A stretch of 64,000 nt of DNA from Mangifera indica. Its lineage: Eukaryota > Streptophyta > Magnoliopsida > Sapindales > Anacardiaceae. Below are positions 25,555 to 37,611 of this stretch, piece by piece. The stretch is from the NCBI RefSeq assembly GCF_011075055.1, contig NC_058138.1, forward strand, positions 24,211,568 to 24,275,567. Reading direction: 5' to 3'. The notes below the pieces were generated by a model that saw nothing but the letters and a program-made list of their open reading frames with translations, made no database searches and was not told where the DNA came from. Each line of letters opens with the position of its first letter. Position 1 is the stretch's first letter. The position numbers were made by a program, and so were the translations under genes.

Positions 25555-28510
25555 TTAGCGATTGAGGCAGTATTTTGAACGCAAATTATCAAGAATATCA
25601 GCATACTCGATTAGAGTAGCTTCATTGCAAAATGTTTCGTCCCATAATTTCTGGAGATCTGTAAAAAAGAGGTAACAAGATCAGTGCAATGATATTCTTT
25701 ATGCTCCTCAAGTTATGATATCAATATATGTCATCATGTTCAATGTGTAATGAGTGGTGGAGATCATTACTGTGCTCCACCAAAAATCTATGGTTGCTAT
25801 AGATAAATCGTATAGGGGATTTGACATGATAAAGCTAAATTATGAGAACATACCAGCTTTATCTTCAGATGAAAGGCACATGATGAGCATGTCAAATCTT
25901 GGGACCTTGGTTAAATTTTCAAGATATTTGACAGCTAAATCGATTTCTTCACTGCAAACAGATTTCACCGCAGGATAATCAAACATCTAATTAAATATCC
26001 AACAAAGTTCAAGCCTCTGAGACATCCACAAGAGATCAAAACTATACTTACGTGAAAAAGGTTGCTACTGTGTTAATGATATCAATTAGTATAGGAGCAG
26101 ACAAGGCATTTTTAAATATCTGGGGCAGTGCAGAAGGAGAAGTAGCCTAATATTTGAAAATTAAAGGACGAATATTAACGGTAATAATAAAAGAAGTAAT
26201 GATACAAATGAATCAGATGAAATAAAAAATATATCTATTAAAAAGGATTGTTAATATATGGATGGTACTTGATTCAAGATGTGCTGATTAACAAGGAACA
26301 CCAAATAATTAAGAAACAGCACACACAAACAGTTGAAAACAAAAAACCACAATAGCAATTTTTGTTTATCAGACCTTCAACAGACAAGCCTGTAGGGAGC
26401 AATCACCAGAGAAGCCTCGCCAAGAAACCTCAAATTCATAAGCTGATTTTGGAGGTGTGATGTTTTTTGCAGCTTCAGCAATGGCTCGAGATGCTGCTCG
26501 AGAAGCAAGTTCCTGAACAGATGGGTTCAAGTTGTGTCTTCTGGTTCTACAATTGCCCTACAGAAAATTAAAAGAGCTCATTGTCAAGCAACAAAAAAGG
26601 ATAAAAATACAGCAGTGATGGATGCAAAAGAACTAAAGAATTTTCCTACAAATATAAAATGCAGTCTTGACTAAGGAAGGGAGGAAAACCATATCATAAG
26701 AGATGTTTTATTGACCAGTCCTTAAAATAGATATTGGCAGAATTATTATGGACAAAACTAGGAACAAAATTACAACCAAAACTAACACACTAGTCATTTT
26801 ATAAGTTGGGTTACAGTATTTGAAATTATTTAGAAAAGAATATTAATTATACGCTTGTCATAGAACAGAAAGCCCAAACCACATTGTTGCAGAAAGATAC
26901 CAAATAGTCATATAACCAAAGGTGGTTAAATGCTTTTTGCTTTCCAAGGAAAGGAATCATGTCAAAGATGCATTTTTACGTGATCAAATTAGATGGTCAA
27001 TAATCAGGAAAGACAAGCGACTCTGATAACTGGTACCATGAGAGAGGCAGGAAAATTTGAATTTCAAGGAACAGACATTATACCTTCTCCAAACCATGAC
27101 TTCGTATAGCATCTGCTCGAGAAACATCTTGCTGACCTTTAGCTTTGCTTCGACCTCCAATACTTCTGTCTTCTGATTCTTCCACACAGAGAGAAGTTCT
27201 TCCAGTATTCTCTCCATTACTTGCCTGATATAGAGTTACATTTAGAAAAATAGAGATAATTCAATAAATTGCACTATTTACAAAACAAGCCAAAATTTTC
27301 TTTATCTTTTATAGTAGGAAGGATTAACTTCCAATATGTTTTAGTTTCAACTAAATCCATGAATTGACCAATAGCTCCATATCAAAACCTCAAAGTGCTT
27401 GAGAAAAGTAGAAAAACCAATCAACTATACTCTAGGAAGTTGTAGGCGCATGGGAGGAGATTTCGTTACTATAGATTGTAGCCCAGTATGATCAGAGATA
27501 TCAAATTAGCATTGCTAAAAATCATAAGAAAGAAGCATTGTACGGGTAATGGCTATCAAGAGTCACATCATTATCGTAGAAAAAGTTCTTTTGTACTTGT
27601 CATCGGACTGAGGAACTTCATATATATTAATAAAAAGGAAAAATAAAGGAGATCATAGCATAACCAACTAATTTCATGTCATCAATTCATCCACTCATTT
27701 GAAAGAAAAAGATCTACACTGTAGTTATTCCACAATAGAATAGGTTTATGAATTTTTACAAGAATGTCCATAAAGTTCATTCTTCTTTCTCTACTTATCC
27801 CAACCACTTACAAGTCCTATATTTGCACAAAAATCCTAAAAAAGTTAAGTTTGATGAGTGATTAAAGCAAACTATATATATATAAATGCCAGCTTTGACA
27901 TTTTCCTTTCATAAATATAACAAACAAAAATAGATACCTTAGAATGATTTTCTTGAATATATACCACTCCAGTCTTCTGAGTGGTATTTGGAACAGCACA
28001 GCCTTCACCTCCATTCACTTTTATCCCTGGCTTTCCAACTTTCCCCATTCCTTGTACAGAACTTTTAAGCTTTCCAGATGCCCTCTGAAGAATCTCCTGG
28101 GATGACCAATAGTAATATTTTCAAAGAATAGGAATTTCCTTAATATAACAGCATATAAAAAAGTACATCTAGATCATCTACCCATGGGAGAAACTGAAAT
28201 AACTAAAAGCATCCTATTAAACTAAAAAACCAACGTCTCATCAATTCAGTATCACAAAACGGAAATGGAAAGCCAAAAGCTTCAGTTCCATCCAGAATAT
28301 TGTATAGCAATTCTCCAACCATCTTCTCCAGATGATACAAACATTATACCAGTTAAACACAAAGCATCAAACTTACATTCAGCCAACAAATGATGTTTGG
28401 AAATGGACATGACACAATATATATTTATCTGAGCTTATAAAATTGGTTCAGATCAAATTGTAACTCTACATGAGAACAATTGTTAAAAAACATAATAATT
28501 ATAATAACAA

Positions 28511-28550
<40 letters not shown>

Positions 28551-30370
28551 AAGGAGAAATTAGCTCACACCAAAGATGCCGAGGATGCTAGAATCTTAAA
28601 ACAAGTAATGGCTACAACTATCAGTATATGACAAACTATAGCATAATGTAATAGATTTCTCAACCAAATTACCAGTTTCACATGAATATCATTAATTCAA
28701 GTTAAGAATACCAGCTTCTCAGCACTAGAAGTGGGTTAAATGCCAGCAAGTAGAAGTGACTTAATGAGTTCTATGCAGTGAGGTCCTTACTTTCTCATAC
28801 AAAGATTTGACCTCAGTATATTGTTTCTTGACTTCTTGGTTTTGAGGCTCCAACCTTAAGGCAAACTCTGAATCTGCAATCAGCTATTATCGCCATGTCA
28901 GACATCTAAATCACAAAAGAATCCATGCATGATTCAAGGCAGAACCTAAACATACCCTCAATGGACTCTTTAAACTTCCCAAGTTCTTTTCTAGCCGTAG
29001 CTCGACGTGAGTATGCTTTTATGTAGCGATCATCTAGATTTAGGGCCTCTGTACAGTCATCCTCTGCTTCCTGGAATCTAATGAATGAGAAGTAGAAAAC
29101 AAACAGAAAATTAATAATGTTAATTTCATTTCAGATGGACTTTGCCCTTCAGTCAAGGAGGGAAAGCTGTAGACTATAATTGAGTAATTAAAAAAAAAAG
29201 AACAAGGCTAACAACTTCTGGAAGTCCATAAATACTATAGCAAATGTCTTATATAACTTGCCTCTTGATTTTAAGATAGGCCATAGCCCTATTTGCATAG
29301 GCTACTGCAGTGGGAGACAGGGCAATGCTTCTTGAATAGCAGTCAATAGCTTCTTTAAACTTCTTCTGCTTGAAATACTCATTACCCTGTAAATTCAACA
29401 CTCAGAAACAACATGATTGAATGAGAATCGTTGAAATCAGAATCACAGATAAATTCTTACCAGTTCTTTCTCTGAAGTAGCATCTGGAAGACTCTCTTCA
29501 GTCATGAAACTACTTGATATGCGGCTAACAGCATCATAGTTATTAGAATAAGAATCGACTATAGATGTATTTCCACTTGGTCTAAGCTTTTCACCAACTT
29601 TCTGAAACAAAACACCTTCAAAATTTTGCCTACTACAGCATCTATACCATTTACACTAATACTGACAAATCTTAACCACCCACCATTCCGTCAACATGTA
29701 CAAACAACAACACATGCTACAACCTCCTACAGCAAGAATCTAATAAAAAAAACCTATTCATGTGATTGGTTCCTGAAAATCTTTTAACAGCCGCACACTA
29801 TAAAACTTATAATACTACAAGATGAAAATAACAAATACAAGCAGCAAGACAAAGGAAAAAAACTTACTAGAACTAATGGCATGAAACACAAATTACCAGA
29901 TTATCCTTTTGAGAAGCCTGGGTCTTCATTCTTTTGTCTCTGTCTTTGTCTTTGAGAGAAAATTCCCAGTCCTGCAAGTCATTCAAAAACCCCTGGAAAT
30001 CCTGGAACATAGTAACAAATTGACCTATAATACAAAAACTCTTGATCACAATTAAATAACCATAAAAAATCGATATAGATGTGCAAGTGGAAAAACACAT
30101 TAACAATGAAACACTTAGCTTAATCTTCTACTTGGAATTTTGAAATCAAATTTAAAACAACATCTTAAACCAAAAAGAAGAAAATATGAAAGCATTCATA
30201 CTATTTATTTTAACAGTGTGGCATAGACAGCTTAATTTTGTCACGTTTTCCTCAGTTTTCCCGGGAACCAAACAGAGCATGAAGAAAATGATATTTAAGA
30301 TGAATTAGAGAAAAAATTAAAAGGATAATTAGCAGATTACCAGAGCTTGATCGCGAGTGTGCTTCGACAT
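25555..30370 (-). CDS. RPAP3: RPAP3-like TPR co-chaperone
   Basis: Twelve exons join in frame: 30370-30341, 30001-29897, 29601-29461, 29386-29262, 29077-28956, 28873-28791, 28096-27938, 27224-27084, 26557-26375, 26146-26052, 25951-25854, 25658-25555, giving 461 residues. Three TPR units span about 88-202 (GNEYFKQKKFKEAIDCYSRS, then AYANRAMAYLKIKRFQEAEDD, then AYSRRATARKELGKFKES). A basic, polar linker follows. The C-terminal RPAP3_C domain is at about 338-440 (YEFEVSWRGFSGD, then YLENLTKVPRFDML). In animals RPAP3 works with HSP90 and R2TP in assembling RNA polymerase II and other complexes; the plant protein is likely similar. The intron after exon 4 has a GC donor (AAGAG|GCAAGT). The next gene upstream lies about 0.9 kb away on the same strand. 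From memory, Arabidopsis At1g56440 (TPR5) is the counterpart. Confidence 0.93.
28511..28547. repeat. (AAG)n microsatellite in RPAP3-like intron
   Basis: About 12 AAG units in the intron between exons 6 and 7 of the RPAP3-like gene. Confidence 0.95.
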
Positions 30371-31303
30371 AGCAAGTGTGAAAGCTGAACTCTTTATTGG
30401 CTTCGAATTCGACGTCTCTGGAAGCGTAGTCTACGAGTTTTCAAGTACAGAGTTTTTGGAGACCATAAGGACGGTTTGCAGTATGAGGATTTTTGGGCCT
30501 CTCCTTTAGGCCCATCAAATGCTTGTCGTCCTTTTAATAGATATAAAAACTACTTGTCGTAGATATTTAACGGTTTTGCCTGCCATGTCGTTTACTAAAC
30601 AATTTTTAACCCAATGGGGTTGAGCCAAGCCCTAGAAGTGGCCGGCTTTAGCTCAATTCAAATCTAGAAAGTCCAACTCCTTTGAATTGGCTATGAGTTT
30701 GTGGAAGAAATTGTCAAAAATCATCAGAGAAAGGGAAAGATAAAAAGTTATCAAAGAAAAACAAAAGTTACAAGAGGAGATAAAAAACTGCCAATGAAGA
30801 TGAATCAATTGACAACTTTCCAATGATTTACTCAAATCAAGCTCAAATTATCTCAATTTAAATGCAACTCATTTGAACAAATTACTTCATCAAAACCAAA
30901 CTAAATCAGATCCACCCTTAAACACATGCCCATTTAATATATTAGAAATTATTTATCGTAGTTTCTGATCTGACATGTCTGTTTCCTCGTTCTGAATTTT
31001 GGAGGTCACTATCGTAGTCAAATATCACCATTTACAACTAAAATAAAATTGATTTATAATAATGGTATCAAACCACATACATCACAACACAAACAGGATT
31101 CTGTGTTCTTCAATTAAACATGAACAATCTCCAAATTTTCGCGGGCTTCAGAAGCCCTGTTCTTGAGATTTACATATTTTAACTATGCAGAAATGGCGCC
31201 CAGTAGCTACTTATTATGGTTGTATGCATTACATGGCCAACTAGGTATTGGTGTAATCAATAGTATCCTTGCCCAGCCCAAACTGAAATAAGAATTGATC
31301 CAA
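30371..31303. other. Spacer between RPAP3-like and INO80B-like genes
   Basis: Holds the promoter of the RPAP3-like gene (30371 to about 30600) and the 3' end of the upstream gene. No further gene. The minus frame at 30653-30835 has no recognisable content. Confidence 0.5.
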
Positions 31304-33786
31304 TCAACAGGCAGAAACTCGGGGCATTTTTTCCTGCAGTGCCTTGTAGCATTGGAGGCTGCATAAGGGGAGTTTTGACTTGGAATCTCTGTACTTGTAT
31401 GGATTAGAGCATGATGGACCAGCACATTTCTCACGCGGTGGAGGGTAACTGAAAATCCAAATGGAAACGAAAACCATGCAAAAGAGTTGAACAGAAATGT
31501 AAACTTGAAAGGGCATTGATCTATACCTGCAAGTTTTGTGGTCAAAGATGCTCGGCAAGCCCACCTCGTTGGGGAATGTTACAAATGTTCCTGAAGGACC
31601 CATGGTCCATCTAACAGTGTTTGATGCAAGTATCATAGCATTTGCAGCCTTCTCCTGGATAGCATATAAGCTCCCAAATTAAAATTCATTTTCAGTTGCA
31701 AGGTATTGAAGAAGTAATCTTACCTTTTATTACTTATTACCTGTGCCAATTCTTCTTGCTGTTTCTTCATCTTATCTTCCCGCTTTTTCCTACTGGAATC
31801 TTGGCCTAGTATTTTTCTAATTGCCTCAGCCTGAAATTTAATCCCAAATTAATTTTTTCCTCATTAGTAACAATTTGCAATGCAGGGAAGCAAAGAAGAT
31901 TCAACAAAAGACAAGGGCAAACCTCAGACTCCCTTGCTGCCTTCTCAACTTGCATCCGACGTCTCTGGAGGGCCTCTGCTCTTTTTAGTTGCTGTTCCAC
32001 TTCCGACAGTTTCTCCTTTTGCTCTGCACCAGACACCACCAATAGAAATATGCAAAAAGATGATCAAACACTCAAGAGAAGAAACTTTACGGTGATAAGA
32101 ATAAGAAATACAATAACTCACTTCTAGGTGGAGCAGGTGGCAATCCATCAGGAAACTCAATTAGACTTGCGCCAGAACTGGAAGAGACATCTTTGCCAGT
32201 CTGAAATGCACGTTGACGAGTGGTAATCGTCATTTCCTTCTTTGGATCTCCCAACAAATCAACAAACTCTTTTTTAGCTTTCTTCTTGTTGATTACAGGT
32301 TCAATATCTGACACTGCTTCTTCCTCTTCCACATAATCAGTATCTACAGATACTCTGCCTGATCTCAACTTCTTACCTACCTTACCAGATTTTGAGGAGC
32401 CATAATCATCCACATTTGAATCATATAGGCCATCAATATTCCTTTCTAATACCCTGGATATTTTCCGTTGCTTCCTGCTTCCTTCTTCCTCATCATCTTC
32501 ATATTCTGCACCATAGTTCATGCTGATCTTAGATTTTTTTACCTTTTCAAGATATCGAATCTCCTCATCATCGTTTCCATCATCAAAAACCCCATCTATA
32601 GAACGCCTCTTAGCAACCCGCTTGCTCTTCCGAACTGGCTCATATCTTTCTGTTTGCTTCGCAGATATGCTTCTGTAGGCTGTCTTACTCTTAGAACCAT
32701 ATTCCCTTACACCACTGTTAGAGAGATCCTTGAATGCATATCCTTTCAAGCTATCACCATTATCTGAACTGATGGAACGGTTTTCATCAGAATTTTCCTG
32801 CACCGAAATTAAAATAAAATAAGCATGCATAATTAAGATGTCTGGTCAAGTCTGTAAGTCTCAACCAAAAGAGCCACTAAACAAGGTTGCTTACAAATTG
32901 AAATAGAATAATTAGAAACCAAGTAGAAGGTAAACAACAAAACATATTTCGTAGAAAAATACAACACTATCCAATTAATTGAACACATAAATTTCAGAAG
33001 AATCAGAAATAAATGTTAACTTGAAAAGCAAAATTTGAAATTCCGAAACAGAACATGGTTGAACATTCATGTTTCTTAATCCTTTTAACACAATTAATTG
33101 CTAATTTGCAATACAGCCAATGCTGCAACATATGGACAACTGAAAACTTAAGTACAAACTTCAGAAACAGTATCCACCTGAATAACCAGCTTCTGCTGTG
33201 GCTGTGAAGCATCTGAGTAGGAATAAGACCTCATAGAAAAAGACCCAGTCCCAGAAGGACCATCTGGTGCAGACTTCCCATCAATGGTATGTGTGACACC
33301 ACCAACTTTAAGCTTAACCTTTTTAACTTTATTTTCATTTCCACTGCCATCAGGAAGAACTCCAAATTGCCCCATGCTACTAGCACGTCTCCAGTTAGTT
33401 GGTGCAAGAACACCTTCACTGTGTCTCATGGATTTATCCACTCTATGCCTCTGCTCATTACTGCCTTGGAAAAAGTCATTGTTGGATGCTTCATCCGATT
33501 CAATAGATCCTCCATCGCCAATCTTGATCATATTCTGTGCAGAAGAACCTCCACAATGTTATCGAAAGAAGCCCTTGAACCTCATAGGATAGAAATAGAA
33601 CCATAATCATTACCATCATCATTGGACACTTACATTTTCAGAAGGTGGTGTGGATGACAAGGATGAAATATCCCGAAAATCTGACAGTGGCTGAGAGTCA
33701 TTCCGTGGACGACGATACATATTACTTCTCTTCTTCCTTGCAGTACCAGTTACATTACTGAACCCCAATCCCCCCAAACCTTCCAT
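31304..33786 (-). CDS. INO80 complex subunit B-like protein (PAPA-1 plus HIT zinc finger)
   Basis: Seven coding exons join in frame: 33786-33634, 33534-33178, 32797-32122, 32023-31923, 31830-31741, 31654-31527, 31448-31304, giving 549 residues. The first 395 residues are disordered, with basic and acidic runs (KSKRVAKRR; EDDEEEGS; VEEEEAVSD). The PAPA-1-like region spans about 400-480 (RRRMQVEKAARESEAEAIRK, later NTVRWTMGPSGTFVTFP). A C-terminal HIT-type zinc finger (about 510-542) has the cysteine pattern in EKCAGPSCSNPYKYRD and LPLCSLQCY. In yeast and animals, Ies2/INO80B activates the INO80 chromatin remodeller; the plant protein is presumably nuclear. Start: the ATG at 33786; an in-frame TTG lies upstream but is not a credible start. 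From memory, At1g56460 is the Arabidopsis counterpart. Confidence 0.93.
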
Positions 33787-34299
33787 AGCGGTTAAAAAAC
33801 TCAAAACTGCCAAAACATAAACCTGCTGCAGCTGATATCACCTTATTAGGAAGGCTAATTAAGTCATAAGAAATACATAAACAGCAAGCTTATATTGTGC
33901 AACACACCATGATAATGAACTAAATATCAAGTGATCGGTAAGAAAACTAATGATAAGCGCTAGCATGTACATGGGTTATGGAAACTAGAAATAACAATTC
34001 AAACACACACACACACACACAATAACAATAAGTCCATGAGGATAAACAACCCAGAAAAACTAAAAATTAATTAACCGCCATAAATTACAAGCATAAAATG
34101 AAAATTGAATTAAAACCATAAGCAGCGAAAAAAAGCTCCACTAAATCAGCAAAACATATCACAACCAACCTTAATAGTGTTGACACAAAGAATCGTAATT
34201 GAGAGGGAAAAAATAAAAGCAAAAATCAACAAAATCGAAACACCCTAATAACAAAATCTTACAAAAATACCAAAAGTACAGTTTACAGACAAAAAATAT

Positions 34300-34512
34300 G
34301 AACTTTTTACCTTAGTGGGTAGTGACCAGAGATGCCCATATCAGACCCTGAAGCCCATTTCAGAACCCCCCATAAACCAACCAAAATCGCATACCGACAG
34401 GATAAAACTTCACAAATACACCAACTACACAGCTTTAGAGACGAGATATAGAACTTTACCTTTGTTGGTGGAGACCAGAAATGGTCATATCGGACCCTAA
34501 AGCTTATGGGTT
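34300..34512 (-). promoter_or_regulatory. Duplicated leader exon / 5' splice sites of INO80B-like gene
   Basis: Two similar blocks (about 34300-34362 and 34451-34511, roughly 150 bp apart) share ACTTT.ACCTT, GACCAGA.ATG, CATATC.GACCCT and AAGC. Each contains a donor on the minus strand at its left side (ACTAAG|GTAAAA at 34311, ACAAAG|GTAAAG at 34460). Either could splice to an acceptor near 33815-33830 just upstream of the ATG. The transcription start is probably above 34510. Confidence 0.5.
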
Positions 34513-34599
34513 GATATTTTAGCCAGGTGGTGAGCTGTGATAGGCAGAAAAAGATGGTGAATTTAGAGTGAAAGTTACTGTATGAAGCCAAGGTGCCAT

Positions 34600-36292
34600 G
34601 TTATGTACCAAGAATGACTGTGACTTTGTTGAGTCACCAACACGTACATGTACACCGTTAGGTGTTTGGCTCACCGCCAGTGTGTCTTGTCTTTGCCTCT
34701 AACCCTCTGGGTTTGGTGGCGTTGTAGCAGCAGAAGCTCAGGCAACTTGAATATGGTAATGTTAGTGAAGTGGTAAAACTTCTAGAAAGATTTGGGCTCA
34801 ATTAAAAATGATAATTTTGATTCAAATTTACATTAAGGGGAAGGAAATTTCTTAATAAGAATGGAGATATGAACCAAAAAAAAAAAATTTTCGTAATTGA
34901 AGATAAAATTACACCTATCCCTTTTTCCATTTTGTCTAAACTCTATTTAATCTCTATTTTCGTTTTTTTATATTAATATCTTTATTTAAAATATTAATAT
35001 ATTCTTATATTTTTAAAATATTTATGTTTTTCAAATATATTTATATTTTTATTTTACATATTAAAATAATTAATATATGATATTTATAATATTTGAAATA
35101 GTTAATTAGTTTTAATTTTAGTTAGTTTTGTTTTTTAATATAGTTATAATGTATGCAAAAGAGATAGGGAGAAAAAATTTTTCCTCAAGGGGGAGTGGAC
35201 AATGAGTATTTGTCATCTTCTAACAAAAATAGAAATTGATATTTTTTATAAGAACAAGTATGAGAATTAAAATTACTTTTTCACCCCTCTCTATTGTCAT
35301 CCATAAGTTCAAATCAATTTGTGCACATGAGTTTGGATGATCTTATCTTATTTAAAAGATTTTTTTTCGTTTAAATGTCCTCCCTAGTGGAGATTAGTGA
35401 TAACCATTTTGCAAGAATGGTTTTAGATTTAGAACATGAATTTAAGAAACAAAAATGAAAAATTGGATTTTTACACATACATTACATATGATGATTTAAT
35501 AGGGGTAAAACGATGTTTGAGATTTTTATAAATTCTACGGTTGGAGAGAAATTATATTATCTAATAAATCAAAAATAGACCTTATGGTAGAATGTATATT
35601 ATACAAAATAATTAAGCTAATATTTCTAATTTTGAAGAATGAAATTGTCTGTTTGTATATTTTTTTTTTCCCCACAATTGACCCAATTCAGCCTCTATAA
35701 TTATAACTTTTATTAAATTAGTACATTTTCCAACCTTTTAGTTCACATATAAAGGTAGATTTGAGTTTGACTTCACTTTGGATTCAATCAATATTTGATA
35801 TAATCACTCCAAATGTCGTTTCACTGGCATTGTTGTTTCAATATTAGTCTCGTTAACCATTTTTTTAAAATTTTTTTATAATTAATCACCTCCTCTAGTA
35901 ATTTTTCTCCTTTTTTTATCTTCTACGATTTTTTTTTATTTGAAGACTATTTATCATATTCTCAAGAGTTGACGTTCACCAAATAATCACGTTAAGTTTG
36001 ATTAGTTGATGAATCAGCCCCAACAAACAATAATGCTAAAGAAGATGCAAGGACATTTCATCTTCTTTCTTTAACACCGTGATTCACCGTTCAAACAAAC
36101 AAGCTGGCTCTGATTTTAACTTTCAACTCCCTTATTTTGGAGAGGCCTTCAATTTACAGGCCCATATCGGAGTGTGAATTACCGAAATTAACCCTGTATA
36201 ATTGTGGAGGTGGAGCCCAAATGAGAATAAATAGAAAAGTGACAGGTGGAGGAGAGAAGGAAGAAAAAGTGGCCAGTAGAGAGGTCTTATCA

Positions 36293-36341
<49 letters not shown>

Positions 36342-37611
36342 TGAATGAACCCTGATAAGACGAGTGACTTTTGATTAGACACAATCACATCCATTTTGAT
36401 GATAATGGTGATGTATTCTATTCATCATCATCCATCCATCCATCCCCCATCATCATGATCAGAAACCTTAAGACGTGGCAGATACGTCAGGCAGTTGACA
36501 GTGACGACCAGACTCAAATACATACAGCGCAGAGAGACAATATCGCGCGGAATGCGCGGGAGCTTGCTTTGTCTTGGGTGGGCTCAATCCTTTTCTCCTA
36601 TCAAAATTCGTACCACTTTGTGGGCCCTCCGATGAGACACTATTCATCATCACAATCCATTCTTCTTCCCTTGTTAGTTACTGTTGTTCACCACTGCAAC
36701 ACCAACCGTCCGATGATCATCATGATTCAAAAGACTAATTTATCATCTAATCATCATTACTTGTCTGATAATAAAATTTAAAGTGAATTGATGATGTTCA
36801 ATTGTTGTGGATAATAAATAGAAGATACACCATCAAACATTATTTGTATTTGTATTTGCATGTAAGAGTGAGTTCAAAAAAATCATAGACTCACTCTATT
36901 CTAATTGAGAAAATTCAATTCAATTAAATGATCACTTGTTAAAGATAAAAATTATTGAAAATGATAATTTAGACATGTTATCGTTACTAATTAAACATCA
37001 TAAAAAAAGAAAAAATTATTAAAAGAATTAGATTTGACAATAACTCTATAAAATTGTGGGTATTTAACTAAAATTTAAATTTAAATTGAAATAGCCCCAA
37101 ACTGAGCTCAAACTTAGCTCTGCTCAAAATCAACCCTATCCATTTCCAATTGTTTGCATTATAAGTATCAGATCAAATATGGACAACTCATCTTCAACTC
37201 CATCTTCATACAAAATTTTAGTTGCTTTGTCTCTCAGCCTGTCTCCATTCTCCATCCCTCTAGCATACCCCTTTTACTTTTGGTCTTTTCTGATTGAAAG
37301 GATCTCACTTTTGGGGTCGCTATATGAGTAGTCATTGTAATGTCCACTCATTTGACATCTCCAATTCCTTATCAAGAGTAAGGGTAAAATATATTTCAAG
37401 ATTTCCCTTGATGAAAAAGATACGTTAATCAGAATAATGTCAGACAAGTAACATGGAAGATCTTGAACAGTAGATGAAAATCAACCAACTTACCTAACTC
37501 TTCGTGACTGACTGGTAACATGTTAACAACCATCTTAAAAGATCACTAAGATTTACATGACAAATAAAACAAGGGTCTAGTCTTGAATCTAAGAAGATGG
37601 TTTTGATTTGT
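34600..37611. other. Gene-poor intergenic tract with (TA)n repeat
   Basis: No gene supported. 34800-36100 is AT-rich repeat-like sequence. 36294-36337 is a long (TA)n. 36460-36570 is a locally GC/CpG-richer patch with ACGT cores, treated under findings. The short frames over the (TA)n encode Tyr-Ile repeats and are artefacts. The last few hundred bases are the 3' side of the Kelch gene. Confidence 0.5.
36294..36337. repeat. (TA)n microsatellite
   Basis: About 22 TA units, uninterrupted. Confidence 0.95.

Noticed and set aside
31207..31545. 112-codon frame overlapping the HIT zinc finger exon
   Set aside because: Shadow of the real frame, which carries the zinc-finger cysteines.
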